A stretch of DNA of 10,673 nt from CAYVBE01 sp964448935 (lineage in GTDB: Bacteria; Planctomycetota; Brocadiia; SM23-32). The position numbers and the translations under genes were made by a program. The stretch is taken from assembly GCA_964448935.1 (NCBI GenBank), contig CAYVBE010000152.1, positions 1-10,673 on the forward strand, given 5' to 3'. The notes below the pieces were generated by a model, which saw only the letters and a list, made by a program, of their open reading frames with translations, ran no database searches and was not told where the DNA came from. Numbering within the stretch: position 1 is the first letter of the stretch; each line of letters begins with the position of its first letter. Shown here in pieces: positions 1 to 7,550 of the stretch.

Positions 1-194
1 TCTACTACCTGTCGCAGCAGGCGGGGATGTACGTGCTGAGTGAGGGGCCGGAGTTCGAGCTTCTGGCCCACAACCGAATCGAGTCCGAACCCGAGGACAG
101 CTACTTCAACGCCTCCCCCGTGCCGCTGGAAGGCGGCCGGCTGCTGTTGCGCAGCGACTGGGGGCTTTACTGCATAGGTGAGGATGCGGAATAG
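1..194 (+). CDS. PQQ-like beta-propeller protein, C-terminal fragment (cut by window edge)
   Basis: The reading frame beginning at base 3 is open to a TAG at 192-194 and encodes the last 63 residues of a protein that starts outside the window. Its sequence matches the C-terminus of the next gene along its whole length: 'PEFELLAHNRIES' here against 'PEFELLAHNTIES' there, followed by 'GGRLLLRSDWGLYCIG' against 'DGRLLIRSGKALYCIS'. It is therefore the end of a tandem paralogue in the PQQ-like (BamB-type) beta-propeller family, covering the final blade and closing strand. These planctomycete-type proteins are usually exported and of unknown substrate; the fold does not imply a bound PQQ cofactor. 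The next gene begins 40 bases downstream, so the two are likely co-transcribed. The missing 5' part cannot be judged. Confidence 0.85.
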   Translation, partial: YYLSQQAGMYVLSEGPEFELLAHNRIESEPEDSYFNASPVPLEGGRLLLRSDWGLYCIGEDAE

Positions 195-220
195 GTTGAG
201 CCAGGACTACCGTTCATTGA

Positions 221-227
221 GGAGAGG
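221..227 (+). promoter_or_regulatory. Ribosome binding site deciding the start at 235
   Basis: The purine-rich 'ggagagg' ends 7 bases before the ATG at 235. The alternative in-frame GTG at 178 lies inside the preceding gene and would put 19 polar residues in front of the signal peptide, so 235 is preferred. Confidence 0.6.
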
Positions 228-234
228 TGGAGAC

Positions 235-1539
235 ATGCGTTGCAAAACTTTGTTGGCGCTGGTTCTGACGTTCGCGCTGGGTGTCGCGGCTTTTGGCGAG
301 GATGACTGGACGCAGTTCCGCGGTCCCGGCGGAGAGGGCGTCTCGACGGCCACCGGCCTGCCGGTGGAGTGGAACGATGGCACCAACATCACGTGGAAGA
401 CGGATCTGCCGGGTCCTGGCTCGTCCAGCCCCGTGGTCTACGGCGATCGGATGTTCGTGACCTGCTATTCGGGCTACGGGACGGAGGTATACCGGAACCG
501 GGGGGCCCGGAACCGGAGCGAAGGCGGGCCGGGGGACAGAGAGGACCTGACGCACCACGTCATCTGCCTCGATGCGGACAGCGGCAAGATCCTGTGGGAC
601 CAGAAGCTGGATCGGGGCTCGAAGCGGGGCAGATTCGGCGGCCCGCTGACCTATCACGGCTACGCCTCCGGCACGCCCGCCGTGGACGGGGAGGCCGTGT
701 ACGTCTTTTTCGGGCCGGTCGGCGTATTCGCGTTTAGCCACGAGGGCAAACAGCTCTGGCAGGCCGACGTGGGCAGCGGCACCCACGGCTGGGGAACCGG
801 TTCGTCCCCGCTTCTCTACGAGGATAAAGTCATTGTGAACGCGGGCGTGGAGAGCGGCTCTCTGGTGGCGCTTGATAGAAAGACGGGCGACAGGGCTTGG
901 CGCTCGGGCGGCATGAGCGCCACCTGGGTCAGCCCCATGGTGGTGAATGCCGGCGACCGCAAAGAGATCGCCGTGAGCGTCCGCAACCAGGTGAAGGCGT
1001 TCGATCCGCAGACGGGCGAGCAACTCTGGCACTGCGAGGGGATACACGACTACGTCTGCTCCAGCGTCGTTTCTCACGACGGCGTGGCCTACGTCATCGG
1101 CGGGCGGAGGGGCGAGTGCCTGGCCGTGCGCGCCGGCGGCGAGGGGGATGTCTCCGAAAGTCATGTGCTGTGGCGCGCGAACGTGGGCAGCAACGTGCCC
1201 TCGCCGGTCTATCACGACGGCCATCTCTACTGGTCGCACGAGAAGCGCGGCATCCTCTACTGCGTGAACGCGGAGACCGGCGAGGTCGTCTACCAGGAGA
1301 AGCTGCCCTCCGACGGGCGGGCGCCGATGTTCTACGCCTCGCCCATCCTGGCCGACGGGCGGCTCTACTACGTCAGCCGGCAGGGCGGCACCTTCGTGGT
1401 CCCCGCGAAACCGGAGTTCGAACTGCTGGCGCACAACACGATCGAGTCGGACGACAGCATTTGGAACGCCGCCCCCATCGTGGACGACGGCCGCCTGTTG
1501 ATCCGCAGCGGCAAAGCACTCTACTGCATCAGCAAGTAA
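235..1539 (+). CDS. Exported PQQ-like beta-propeller repeat protein (BamB-type)
   Basis: This 434-residue protein starts with a Sec-type signal peptide (residues 1 to about 21: charged 'MRCK', a hydrophobic core, small residues before 'EDDW'), so it probably acts outside the cytoplasm. The mature N-terminus 'DWTQFRGPGG' followed by 'GLPVEW' is the hallmark of a PQQ-like propeller family abundant in Planctomycetota. Blade motifs of the form hydrophobic-D-x-x-(S/T)-G-x-x-x-W/Y recur at about 109-121, 164-175, 210-222, 253-265 and 341-353. Such propellers are generally scaffolds or ligand-binding proteins; no dehydrogenase active-site signature is seen, so I do not call it a quinoprotein enzyme. 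It is a tandem paralogue of the truncated gene upstream, and the beta-helix gene starts 23 bases after its stop. The exact ligand is unknown. Confidence 0.88.
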   Translation: MRCKTLLALVLTFALGVAAFGEDDWTQFRGPGGEGVSTATGLPVEWNDGTNITWKTDLPGPGSSSPVVYGDRMFVTCYSGYGTEVYRNRGARNRSEGGPGDREDLTHHVICLDADSGKILWDQKLDRGSKRGRFGGPLTYHGYASGTPAVDGEAVYVFFGPVGVFAFSHEGKQLWQADVGSGTHGWGTGSSPLLYEDKVIVNAGVESGSLVALDRKTGDRAWRSGGMSATWVSPMVVNAGDRKEIAVSVRNQVKAFDPQTGEQLWHCEGIHDYVCSSVVSHDGVAYVIGGRRGECLAVRAGGEGDVSESHVLWRANVGSNVPSPVYHDGHLYWSHEKRGILYCVNAETGEVVYQEKLPSDGRAPMFYASPILADGRLYYVSRQGGTFVVPAKPEFELLAHNTIESDDSIWNAAPIVDDGRLLIRSGKALYCISK

Positions 1540-1562
1540 CACGTCTCGCGGACGGAGAAATC

Positions 1563-3995
1563 ATGATGTGCAAGACCGGCCACGTAGTCCTGCTGATCAT
1601 CTTTGTGTCGGTATTTTTGGCCGGCGCGGTTCGGGCGGAGGATGAGGCGAGGCCCGGGGAGCTTATCGTGGAGCCGCCGATGCTGATCTGCCTGGGGTTT
1701 GAGTGGCGGATCGAGGGCGACGACAACCTCAATGCCTCCGCCGCGGTCGAGTACCGCAGGGCGGGCGTCGGCGAGTGGCGGAAGGCCCTGCCGCTATGCC
1801 GCATCAGCTACTCAACACGTCTGGGCGAGGACGGCGCGCGGCTGGCAGACAAACGCACCGTCCACGCCCTGACGGGCAGCATCCTGAACCTGGAGGAGGA
1901 CACCGAATACGAGGTGCGCCTGACTCTGACTGACCCGGACGGTGTATCAGGCGAACCGACAAAGACTCAGACGCTTCGGACCCGTGCCGAGCCGGTGCCT
2001 TTCCGGGACGGCGAGGTGCGCCACGTCTATCCGACTCGCTACAAGGGTGAGAAGCAGCAGCCCGCCTACCGGAGCATCATGCACGCGGTCAACGGTTTCC
2101 ACCCGTGGTGCGACTGCTACCAGACCGTGCACCCGAACGCCGCGCCGCCCGGCACGGTCATCAAGCTGCACCCGGGCAAGTATTCCATTGATCGGTTCAA
2201 CTACCGGGAGCCCACCCAGCGGTGGTTGCACGGGACCATCACGCTCGTGGCCGACGGCGCGCCGCAGAAACCCATCGCCATCGTGGGCGTCGGCGACGGC
2301 GAGGTCATCATTGACGGCGGGGGCAACTGGAACCTGTTCAACGTGATGGCCGCGGACTACCTGCACTTCGAGAACCTGACCATCCAGAACACTGACATCG
2401 CCTTCCACGGCGGCTTCCAGGGCGTGATGGGCTGCAAGGGCCTGACGGTGAAAAACTGCCGCATGAAGAACATCGTATACGGCGTGCTGGCGCAGGACGG
2501 CCGGAGCGAGAACTTCTACATCGCCGACAACCGCTTCATCGGGCGCAACCCCGGCGACCGCTTCAATCCACGCAGCGGGGGCGCCTGGGGCAAGACGGAG
2601 GCCGGCTACGCCGTGAACCTGTCCGGCAAGGGCCACGTGGTTTGCTACAACTACGCGGCGAACTTCTGGGACGTCATCAACGTGTTCACCAGCGCCATGG
2701 CTGACCCGTTCTTCGGCCAGCAGGCACGGGCGATTGATATCTACAACAACGACCTCTACAACGCGACGGACAACTTCATCGAGGCCGACGGGAGCTTTGC
2801 TAACACGCGCATCATGCGCAACCGCTGCTTCAACTGCCTGGCCACGCCGCTCTCGGTCCAGCCGGTCTACCAGGGCCCCGTCTACTGGGTGCGCAACGTG
2901 GTCTTCAACGCCAACGGCGCCTTCAAGCTGGCCGGTGGCCGCAACGTGCTGGCGTTCCACAATTTCCTGAACGGCCACCAGCGCATGGACTTCACCTCCC
3001 ACGAGGTCTTCCACAACAACGTGTTCTGCGGCCCCGCCATCACGTCGGGCGGCCGCCGCAAGCGCGGGGTGCTGAACGTGAACCGCGTGGACGACACCGT
3101 GCGCGACTACAATGCTTTCCGTGTGGCGGGCGAGCGCGTGGACTGGATGTTCACGGCCGGCGATGAGCAGTTCCGCACGCTGGCGGCCTTCAGCGAGGCC
3201 ACCGGGTTGGAACGGCACGGCATCACGTTTGAGAGTTACAACATCTTCGCCGATGCGACCGAGGCGACGTATGCCGACAGCAACGAGGACCCGTTGGTGG
3301 ACCCCGACACGGTGGACCTGATGCCCGCCGACGGCTCGCCCCTGATTGACGCCGGGGTGGTCATCTCAAACATCAACGAGGACTTCGAGGGTGATGCGCC
3401 GGATGTCGGCCCGTATGAGAAGGGCCGGCCGAATCCGCACTACGGACCCCGCACGGACCTGCCCCGCGAGCTGCTGCTGCGGGAACCGGAGGACACCCCC
3501 GCGGAACACGTGCCGGAGCCGCTGGGCGAGGTCGTCCTGCGGGTGAACTGCGGCGCGGAGATACCTTACGTGGACCCTGCAGGCAAACGCTGGGCGGCGG
3601 ACCGGAAGCGCGCCGAGGACCGACGGGGCTGGACGGGCCAGTCCGGCGACGTGCTGCGCCGCGGCGTCGTGCAGGGCTCGCCCCTGCAGCAGATGCTCTT
3701 GCGCGAGCGCTACGGCATGGACGCCTATGTGTTCCCCGTGAAGAACGGCGCGTACGCTGTGCGCCTGCACTTCAACGAGGGTTTCCTGAAGGCAGCCGGC
3801 CAGCGCATCTTTGCCGTGACGGCCGAGGGAAGCACGGTCGTGGACGGCATGGACGTGTTGAAGACCGCCGGCGGCCGCAACCGCGCCATGAGCCGGGAGT
3901 TCGAGGTGAAGGTCAACGACGGCGAGCTGCGCCTGGAGTTCAGCGCCACGGAAGACAACCCGATGATCTGCGGGATCGAGGTCTTCCGGAAGTGA
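1563..3995 (+). CDS. Secreted Fn3-like / right-handed beta-helix / malectin-like protein
   Basis: The protein has 810 residues. A signal peptide spans residues 1-25 (hydrophobic run, then 'AVRA' before 'EDEA'), so it is exported. Residues about 32-145 form a fibronectin-III-like module ('GELIVEPP', later 'TEYEVRLTLTDPDGVSGEP'). Residues about 150-620 are a right-handed parallel beta-helix, with short repeated strands such as 'LTIQNTD', 'LTVKNCRM' and 'FYIADNRFIG', and end in the usual 'GSPLIDAGV' and 'APDVGPYE' motifs. Residues about 655-809 resemble a malectin-type carbohydrate-binding domain ('LRVNCGAEIPYVD', 'YAVRLHFNE', 'NPMICGIEVF'). A carbohydrate-related role at the cell surface is plausible, but no polysaccharide-lyase catalytic set was recognised. 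Two adjacent ATGs (1563, 1566) are possible; 'ggag' at 1554-1557 serves either. The frame is open much further upstream, but that stretch overlaps the propeller gene. The gene has a tandem paralogue next door. Confidence 0.85.
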   Translation: MMCKTGHVVLLIIFVSVFLAGAVRAEDEARPGELIVEPPMLICLGFEWRIEGDDNLNASAAVEYRRAGVGEWRKALPLCRISYSTRLGEDGARLADKRTVHALTGSILNLEEDTEYEVRLTLTDPDGVSGEPTKTQTLRTRAEPVPFRDGEVRHVYPTRYKGEKQQPAYRSIMHAVNGFHPWCDCYQTVHPNAAPPGTVIKLHPGKYSIDRFNYREPTQRWLHGTITLVADGAPQKPIAIVGVGDGEVIIDGGGNWNLFNVMAADYLHFENLTIQNTDIAFHGGFQGVMGCKGLTVKNCRMKNIVYGVLAQDGRSENFYIADNRFIGRNPGDRFNPRSGGAWGKTEAGYAVNLSGKGHVVCYNYAANFWDVINVFTSAMADPFFGQQARAIDIYNNDLYNATDNFIEADGSFANTRIMRNRCFNCLATPLSVQPVYQGPVYWVRNVVFNANGAFKLAGGRNVLAFHNFLNGHQRMDFTSHEVFHNNVFCGPAITSGGRRKRGVLNVNRVDDTVRDYNAFRVAGERVDWMFTAGDEQFRTLAAFSEATGLERHGITFESYNIFADATEATYADSNEDPLVDPDTVDLMPADGSPLIDAGVVISNINEDFEGDAPDVGPYEKGRPNPHYGPRTDLPRELLLREPEDTPAEHVPEPLGEVVLRVNCGAEIPYVDPAGKRWAADRKRAEDRRGWTGQSGDVLRRGVVQGSPLQQMLLRERYGMDAYVFPVKNGAYAVRLHFNEGFLKAAGQRIFAVTAEGSTVVDGMDVLKTAGGRNRAMSREFEVKVNDGELRLEFSATEDNPMICGIEVFRK
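2049..2158 (+). repeat. Near-identical patch shared with the tandem paralogue, copy 1
   Basis: Aligned with 4544-4653 at a constant offset of 2495 bases, 108 of 110 positions are identical; the mismatches are at 2096 (t/c) and 2135 (g/a). The patch encodes residues about 163-199 of the first beta-helix protein, including the conserved 'HPWCDCYQTVHPN' motif. A further 30 identical bases follow at 2196-2225 (4691-4720 in the other copy). Flanking parts of the two genes are clearly more divergent. Confidence 0.9.
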
Positions 3996-4028
3996 GCAGG
4001 TTGTTACAGGCATTAATGGAATGCAAAC

Positions 4029-4032
4029 GGAG
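4029..4032 (+). promoter_or_regulatory. Ribosome binding site deciding the start at 4040
   Basis: 'ggag' lies 7 bases before the ATG at 4040. Upstream in-frame options are a GTG at 3992, overlapping the previous stop, and an ATG at 4016. Both would add charged residues before a signal peptide that already begins ideally at 4040. Confidence 0.55.
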
Positions 4033-4039
4033 ACTACAG

Positions 4040-6631
4040 ATGAGAACCGCACTTCGCATCGTGTTTCTGCTGGTCCTGCTCGCATCGTTCGGGCTTGGTC
4101 AGGAAGAAGCCCCTGCCGACGCGGTCACCCCCGGTGAGCTTATCGTGGAGCCACCTACGCTGATCTGCCTGGGATTTGAATGGCGCGTGGAGGGCGACGC
4201 CAACGGCAACGCCACCGCCGGCGTGCAATACCGTAAGGCCGGTACGGACCGGTGGCACGAACACCTGCCCCTCTACCGGATCGGCAAGGGCAAGACGGCC
4301 AACTACGGCTTCGGCAACTTCGGCGATCCCAATCACAACATGCGCTACGATATCCCGGACGCCCTTGCCGGCAGCGTGATGGACCTGGAGCCGGGCACCG
4401 ACTACGAGGTGCGCCTGGAGATGGCGGACCCCGACGGCGTCGTGGGCGAACCGGTGAAAACCATCGCGCTCTCCACCCGCCCCGAGCCGAGGCCGTTCGA
4501 GGGTGGCGAGGTCCGGCACGTCTATCCGCCCGGATACAAGGGCGAGAAGCAGCAGCCCGCCTACCGGAGCATCATGCACGCGGTCAACGGCTTCCACCCG
4601 TGGTGCGACTGCTACCAGACCGTGCACCCAAACGCCGCGCCGCCCGGCACGGTGGTCAAGCTCCACGCCGGCAACTACAAGATCGACCGATTCAACTACC
4701 GGGAGCCCACCCAGCGGTGGCTGCACGGCATCATCACCCTTGTGGCCGACGGCACGCCGGATAAGCCCATCGCCATCGTGGCCGCCGGGGAAGGCGAGGT
4801 GGTCATTGACGGCAGTGGCAACCATCAGCTCTTCAACGTCATGGCGGCCGATTACCTCTACTTCGAGGGCCTGACCATCAAGAACACCGATGTCGCCTTC
4901 TTCGGCGGTTTCCAGGGCCAGAACGGCTGCAAGGGCCTGACGGTGAAGAACTGCTGGATCGAGGACGTCATGTACGGCGTGCTCGCCCAGGACGGCCGCA
5001 GTGAGGGGTTCTACATCGCCGACAACGTCATCATCGGCCGCAACCCGCACGACCGCTTCAACCCCCGCAGCGGCGGCGCCTGGGGCCGCACCGATGCCGG
5101 CTACGCGGTGAACCTGGCGGGCAAGGGCCACGTGGCCTGCTACAACTACTGCGCGGATATGTGGGACGTGATGAACGTCTTCACCAACAGCCTGGCCGAC
5201 CCCGCACTGGGGCAGCAGAGCCGGGCGATTGATTTCTACAACAACGATATCGTGAACGGCACGGACAACTTTATCGAGGCCGACGGCGGCTATGCCAACA
5301 TCCGGATGCTGCGCAACCGCTGCTTCAATGTCATGGGGGGGCCGCTCTCGAACCAGCCCGTTTACGCCGGTCCGGTCTACTGGATCCGCAACATCGTCTG
5401 GAACGCCTACAACGGCTCCTCGCTCCTGAAGCCGGGCGCCAGTACGCAGGTGCTCATCTGCCTGAACAACACCTCCTCAACCGGCATGCGCACGCCGGGC
5501 AACGACACCTGCGATATCCGCAACAACCTGCTTGTCGGCCCCGCAGAGCAGCGCACTGCCGGCGAGCAGCAGTACATCGCGCGCTACCGGGCCGGAGCGG
5601 AGCCCGGCCGCACGGTGGATTACAACGCCTACCGCGTGGGGCAGCCCGGCACGCCCTGGCAAGTGCGTGACCAGGAGTTCAAGACCTTTCAGCAGTTCCG
5701 GGTCGCCACCGGGCTGGAGGAGCACGGGCTGACGGTCGAGGGCTACGGGGTGTTCGCCGATGCCGAGGAGCCGCCCCACGCCTATTCCAACAGCGACCCG
5801 CTCGTGCGCCCCACGGAGGTGGACATACGCCCCGCCGCGGGTTCACCGATCGTGGACGCCGGCGTGCACATTCCCGGCGTGACCGACGGTTACGAGGGCG
5901 AAGCGCCGGACATCGGCGCTCTGGAGCGCGGCCGGCCCGTCCCGACCTACGGACCCCGCAGAGGGCCGTATCTGGAACGCCTGCAGGCCCTGCGTGAAGG
6001 GCGTTACACCCCACAGCAGACGAACGTGTTCACGGGCGAGACCGAGGAGGAGCCCGAGATACCCGCCGTCCGGGGCGCGACGCTCGGGAAGGCGGTCACC
6101 GCCGTGGCCGACGAGAACGGCGACGGAATCATCGAGTCCATCACCGTCGGAGATGACACCTTCGACCTGGAATCGCTGGTCTTCGGCATTGCCCGCACCG
6201 AGAGCGACTGGTCGGTGGCGGGAATGAACAACTTCAACATGAAAAACGGCATGCCCACGCACGGCGGCGGCACGCTGGTGGTGGACTTCACCTCCTTCGG
6301 GGGCGGCGTTTGGACGGACTCCAACGGTGAGGCGCCGGATTTCTTCATCTTCGAGGCCGGCGGCAACGACAACGTCTTCGTCGCCCCCATCATGAGCGAC
6401 GACGTGATCGGCAAGTCGGCGGCTATCGAGAAGGGCGCCTGGGGTGACACCGGCATCGCCACCCCCATCGGCGCCGGCAACGCGGTCGGCGTGGCCATCG
6501 AGGTGAGCGAACTGCTGGACGGGCAGGGCGAGCCGCTGTCCCGCGACGCGAGACTGAAAGGCCTGCGCATCGTCAATCGGCCCACCGGCATGGACCTGAC
6601 CTGCGTCTGCGCCGTGGCGCCGGGGGAATGA
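4040..6631 (+). CDS. Secreted Fn3-like / right-handed beta-helix protein with distinct C-terminal domain
   Basis: This 863-residue tandem paralogue of the preceding gene has a signal peptide at residues 1 to about 20 ('MRTALRIVFLLVLLASFGLG'). An Fn3-like module (32-147) is followed by a right-handed beta-helix (about 155-635) ending in 'GSPIVDAGV' and 'APDIGALERG'. The first two modules align with the neighbour throughout, but the C-terminus is unrelated. After a linker ('TGETEEEPEIPA', 665-676), residues about 677-863 form a separate domain. It opens with 'DENGDGIIES' at 691-700, a DxNxDG loop like those that bind calcium, and continues with 'DFTSFGGGVWTDSNG' and 'PDFFIFEAGGND', which suggests a beta-sandwich. 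I do not recognise this domain family with certainty. An exported carbohydrate- or matrix-related role is inference. The panB start codon follows 35 bases after the stop. Confidence 0.85.
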   Translation: MRTALRIVFLLVLLASFGLGQEEAPADAVTPGELIVEPPTLICLGFEWRVEGDANGNATAGVQYRKAGTDRWHEHLPLYRIGKGKTANYGFGNFGDPNHNMRYDIPDALAGSVMDLEPGTDYEVRLEMADPDGVVGEPVKTIALSTRPEPRPFEGGEVRHVYPPGYKGEKQQPAYRSIMHAVNGFHPWCDCYQTVHPNAAPPGTVVKLHAGNYKIDRFNYREPTQRWLHGIITLVADGTPDKPIAIVAAGEGEVVIDGSGNHQLFNVMAADYLYFEGLTIKNTDVAFFGGFQGQNGCKGLTVKNCWIEDVMYGVLAQDGRSEGFYIADNVIIGRNPHDRFNPRSGGAWGRTDAGYAVNLAGKGHVACYNYCADMWDVMNVFTNSLADPALGQQSRAIDFYNNDIVNGTDNFIEADGGYANIRMLRNRCFNVMGGPLSNQPVYAGPVYWIRNIVWNAYNGSSLLKPGASTQVLICLNNTSSTGMRTPGNDTCDIRNNLLVGPAEQRTAGEQQYIARYRAGAEPGRTVDYNAYRVGQPGTPWQVRDQEFKTFQQFRVATGLEEHGLTVEGYGVFADAEEPPHAYSNSDPLVRPTEVDIRPAAGSPIVDAGVHIPGVTDGYEGEAPDIGALERGRPVPTYGPRRGPYLERLQALREGRYTPQQTNVFTGETEEEPEIPAVRGATLGKAVTAVADENGDGIIESITVGDDTFDLESLVFGIARTESDWSVAGMNNFNMKNGMPTHGGGTLVVDFTSFGGGVWTDSNGEAPDFFIFEAGGNDNVFVAPIMSDDVIGKSAAIEKGAWGDTGIATPIGAGNAVGVAIEVSELLDGQGEPLSRDARLKGLRIVNRPTGMDLTCVCAVAPGE
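4544..4653 (+). repeat. Near-identical patch shared with the tandem paralogue, copy 2
   Basis: This is the partner of 2049-2158, with 108 of 110 bases identical. It encodes residues about 169-205 of the second beta-helix protein, including 'HPWCDCYQTVHPN'. Because even wobble positions are conserved, recent sequence homogenisation is more likely than protein-level constraint alone. Confidence 0.9.
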
Positions 6632-6652
6632 AGCAGAGCACTGTTCGAGACA

Positions 6653-6660
6653 GAGGAGGG
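6653..6660 (+). promoter_or_regulatory. Strong ribosome binding site deciding the panB start
   Basis: 'gaggaggg' ends 6 bases before the ATG at 6667. An in-frame ATG at 6628 overlaps the upstream stop as ATGA, but it would add 13 residues not expected for PanB. Confidence 0.75.
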
Positions 6661-6666
6661 AAGAGA

Positions 6667-7518
6667 ATGAGTCAGAAGAAGCTGAGCGTGCTGGACCTGA
6701 AGCGAATGAAAGACGAGGGCGAGGCGGTCGTCTGGGTTACCGCCTACGACTACATCACGGCGCAGCTTGCCGAGCAGGCCGACATGGACATGATTCTGGT
6801 GGGCGACAGCCTGGGGATGTGCATCTACGGCTATCCGGGCACCATACCGGTCACCATGGACCAGTGCATCTACCACTGCGAAGCGGTGCGCCGCGCGGCG
6901 CCCAACACGTTCATCATCGGGGACATGCCCTTCGGCTCCTACCAGGTGAATGCCGACGAGGCCGTCCGCAACGCCATCCGCTTCCACAAGGAGGCCGATG
7001 TGGACGCCGTCAAGCTGGAGGGCGGCGCGCGGGTGGCCGGCGTGGTGGAGGCCATCGCCGAGGCCGGCATGCTGGTGATGGGCCACCTGGGCCTGACGCC
7101 GCAGTCCTCGAACGCCCTGGGCGGCTTCAAGGCGCAGGGCCGCACCGCCGAGACCGCGAAGGACGTCATCGAGGACGCCCGCGTTATCCACGAGGCCGGC
7201 GCGTTCTCCATCCTCATCGAGGCCGTCCCGCCGGAGGTGACCGCAATCATCCGCGACGAGCTTCCCATACCGGTCTATTCCATCGGCGCCGGGCCGGAGG
7301 CCGACGGACAGCTCATGATCTGCAGCGACATCATCGGCCACTTCCAGGCATTCACCCCGAAGTTCGTCAAGCGCTATGGCGACGTGGCGGGCGAGATCAG
7401 CAAGTCTTTCTCAAAATACGTCCGGGAAGTCCGCGACGGGACCTTTCCCGACGAGGGCTATGTTTATACCATGTTGGAAGGGGAGCGCGAGAAGCTGGAG
7501 GACCTGCTGGGCGAGTAA
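6667..7518 (+). CDS. panB: 3-methyl-2-oxobutanoate hydroxymethyltransferase (ketopantoate hydroxymethyltransferase, PanB)
   Basis: PanB transfers a hydroxymethyl group from 5,10-methylenetetrahydrofolate to 2-oxoisovalerate, giving ketopantoate, the first committed step of pantothenate and CoA synthesis in the cytoplasm. At 283 residues it is slightly longer than E. coli PanB (264), mostly through its C-terminal tail. The expected TIM-barrel motifs are present in order: 'VTAYDY' (24-29), 'VGDSLGM' with the metal and substrate residues D47 and S48, 'GDMPFGSY' with D86, 'VKLEGG' with K116 and E118, 'GHLGLTPQ' with H140, 'EAVPPEV' with the catalytic-type E185, and 'IGAGPEADGQ' (206-215). All key residues seem intact. 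One variation is 'GYPGT' (55-59) where many homologues have 'GYD(S/T)T'. No panC, panD or panE lies in the window, so it is detached from the rest of the pathway here. Confidence 0.93.
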   Translation: MSQKKLSVLDLKRMKDEGEAVVWVTAYDYITAQLAEQADMDMILVGDSLGMCIYGYPGTIPVTMDQCIYHCEAVRRAAPNTFIIGDMPFGSYQVNADEAVRNAIRFHKEADVDAVKLEGGARVAGVVEAIAEAGMLVMGHLGLTPQSSNALGGFKAQGRTAETAKDVIEDARVIHEAGAFSILIEAVPPEVTAIIRDELPIPVYSIGAGPEADGQLMICSDIIGHFQAFTPKFVKRYGDVAGEISKSFSKYVREVRDGTFPDEGYVYTMLEGEREKLEDLLGE

Positions 7519-7550
7519 CCGAGAGTTCCACAAGAAGGGGGGCAAGACAG

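Noticed and set aside
235..1539. Quinoprotein (PQQ-dependent) dehydrogenase
   Set aside because: Only the propeller repeats are present; no dehydrogenase active-site or cofactor signature was seen, and the N-terminus fits the non-catalytic BamB-type family.
214..1542. Long minus-strand open frame (442 codons) opposite the propeller gene
   Set aside because: It mirrors a well-supported + strand gene in high-G+C DNA, lacks any recognisable motif and is rich in Ala, Val, Arg and His as expected of a shadow.
897..1562. Upstream extension of the first beta-helix frame
   Set aside because: It overlaps the propeller gene in another frame, is Arg-rich and would bury the signal peptide that starts at 1563.
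1947..3218. Long minus-strand open frame opposite the first beta-helix gene
   Set aside because: Antisense shadow with repetitive Val/Ala/His composition and no domain features; similar frames lie opposite the second beta-helix, panB and oxidoreductase genes.
1563..6631. Pectate lyase or other polysaccharide lyase assignment
   Set aside because: The beta-helix fold is supported, but no lyase catalytic Arg/Lys and calcium-site pattern could be recognised.
6819..7550. Upstream extension of the oxidoreductase frame
   Set aside because: It overlaps panB in another frame and lacks the MDR N-terminus, which begins at the ATG at 7551 behind a good ribosome site.
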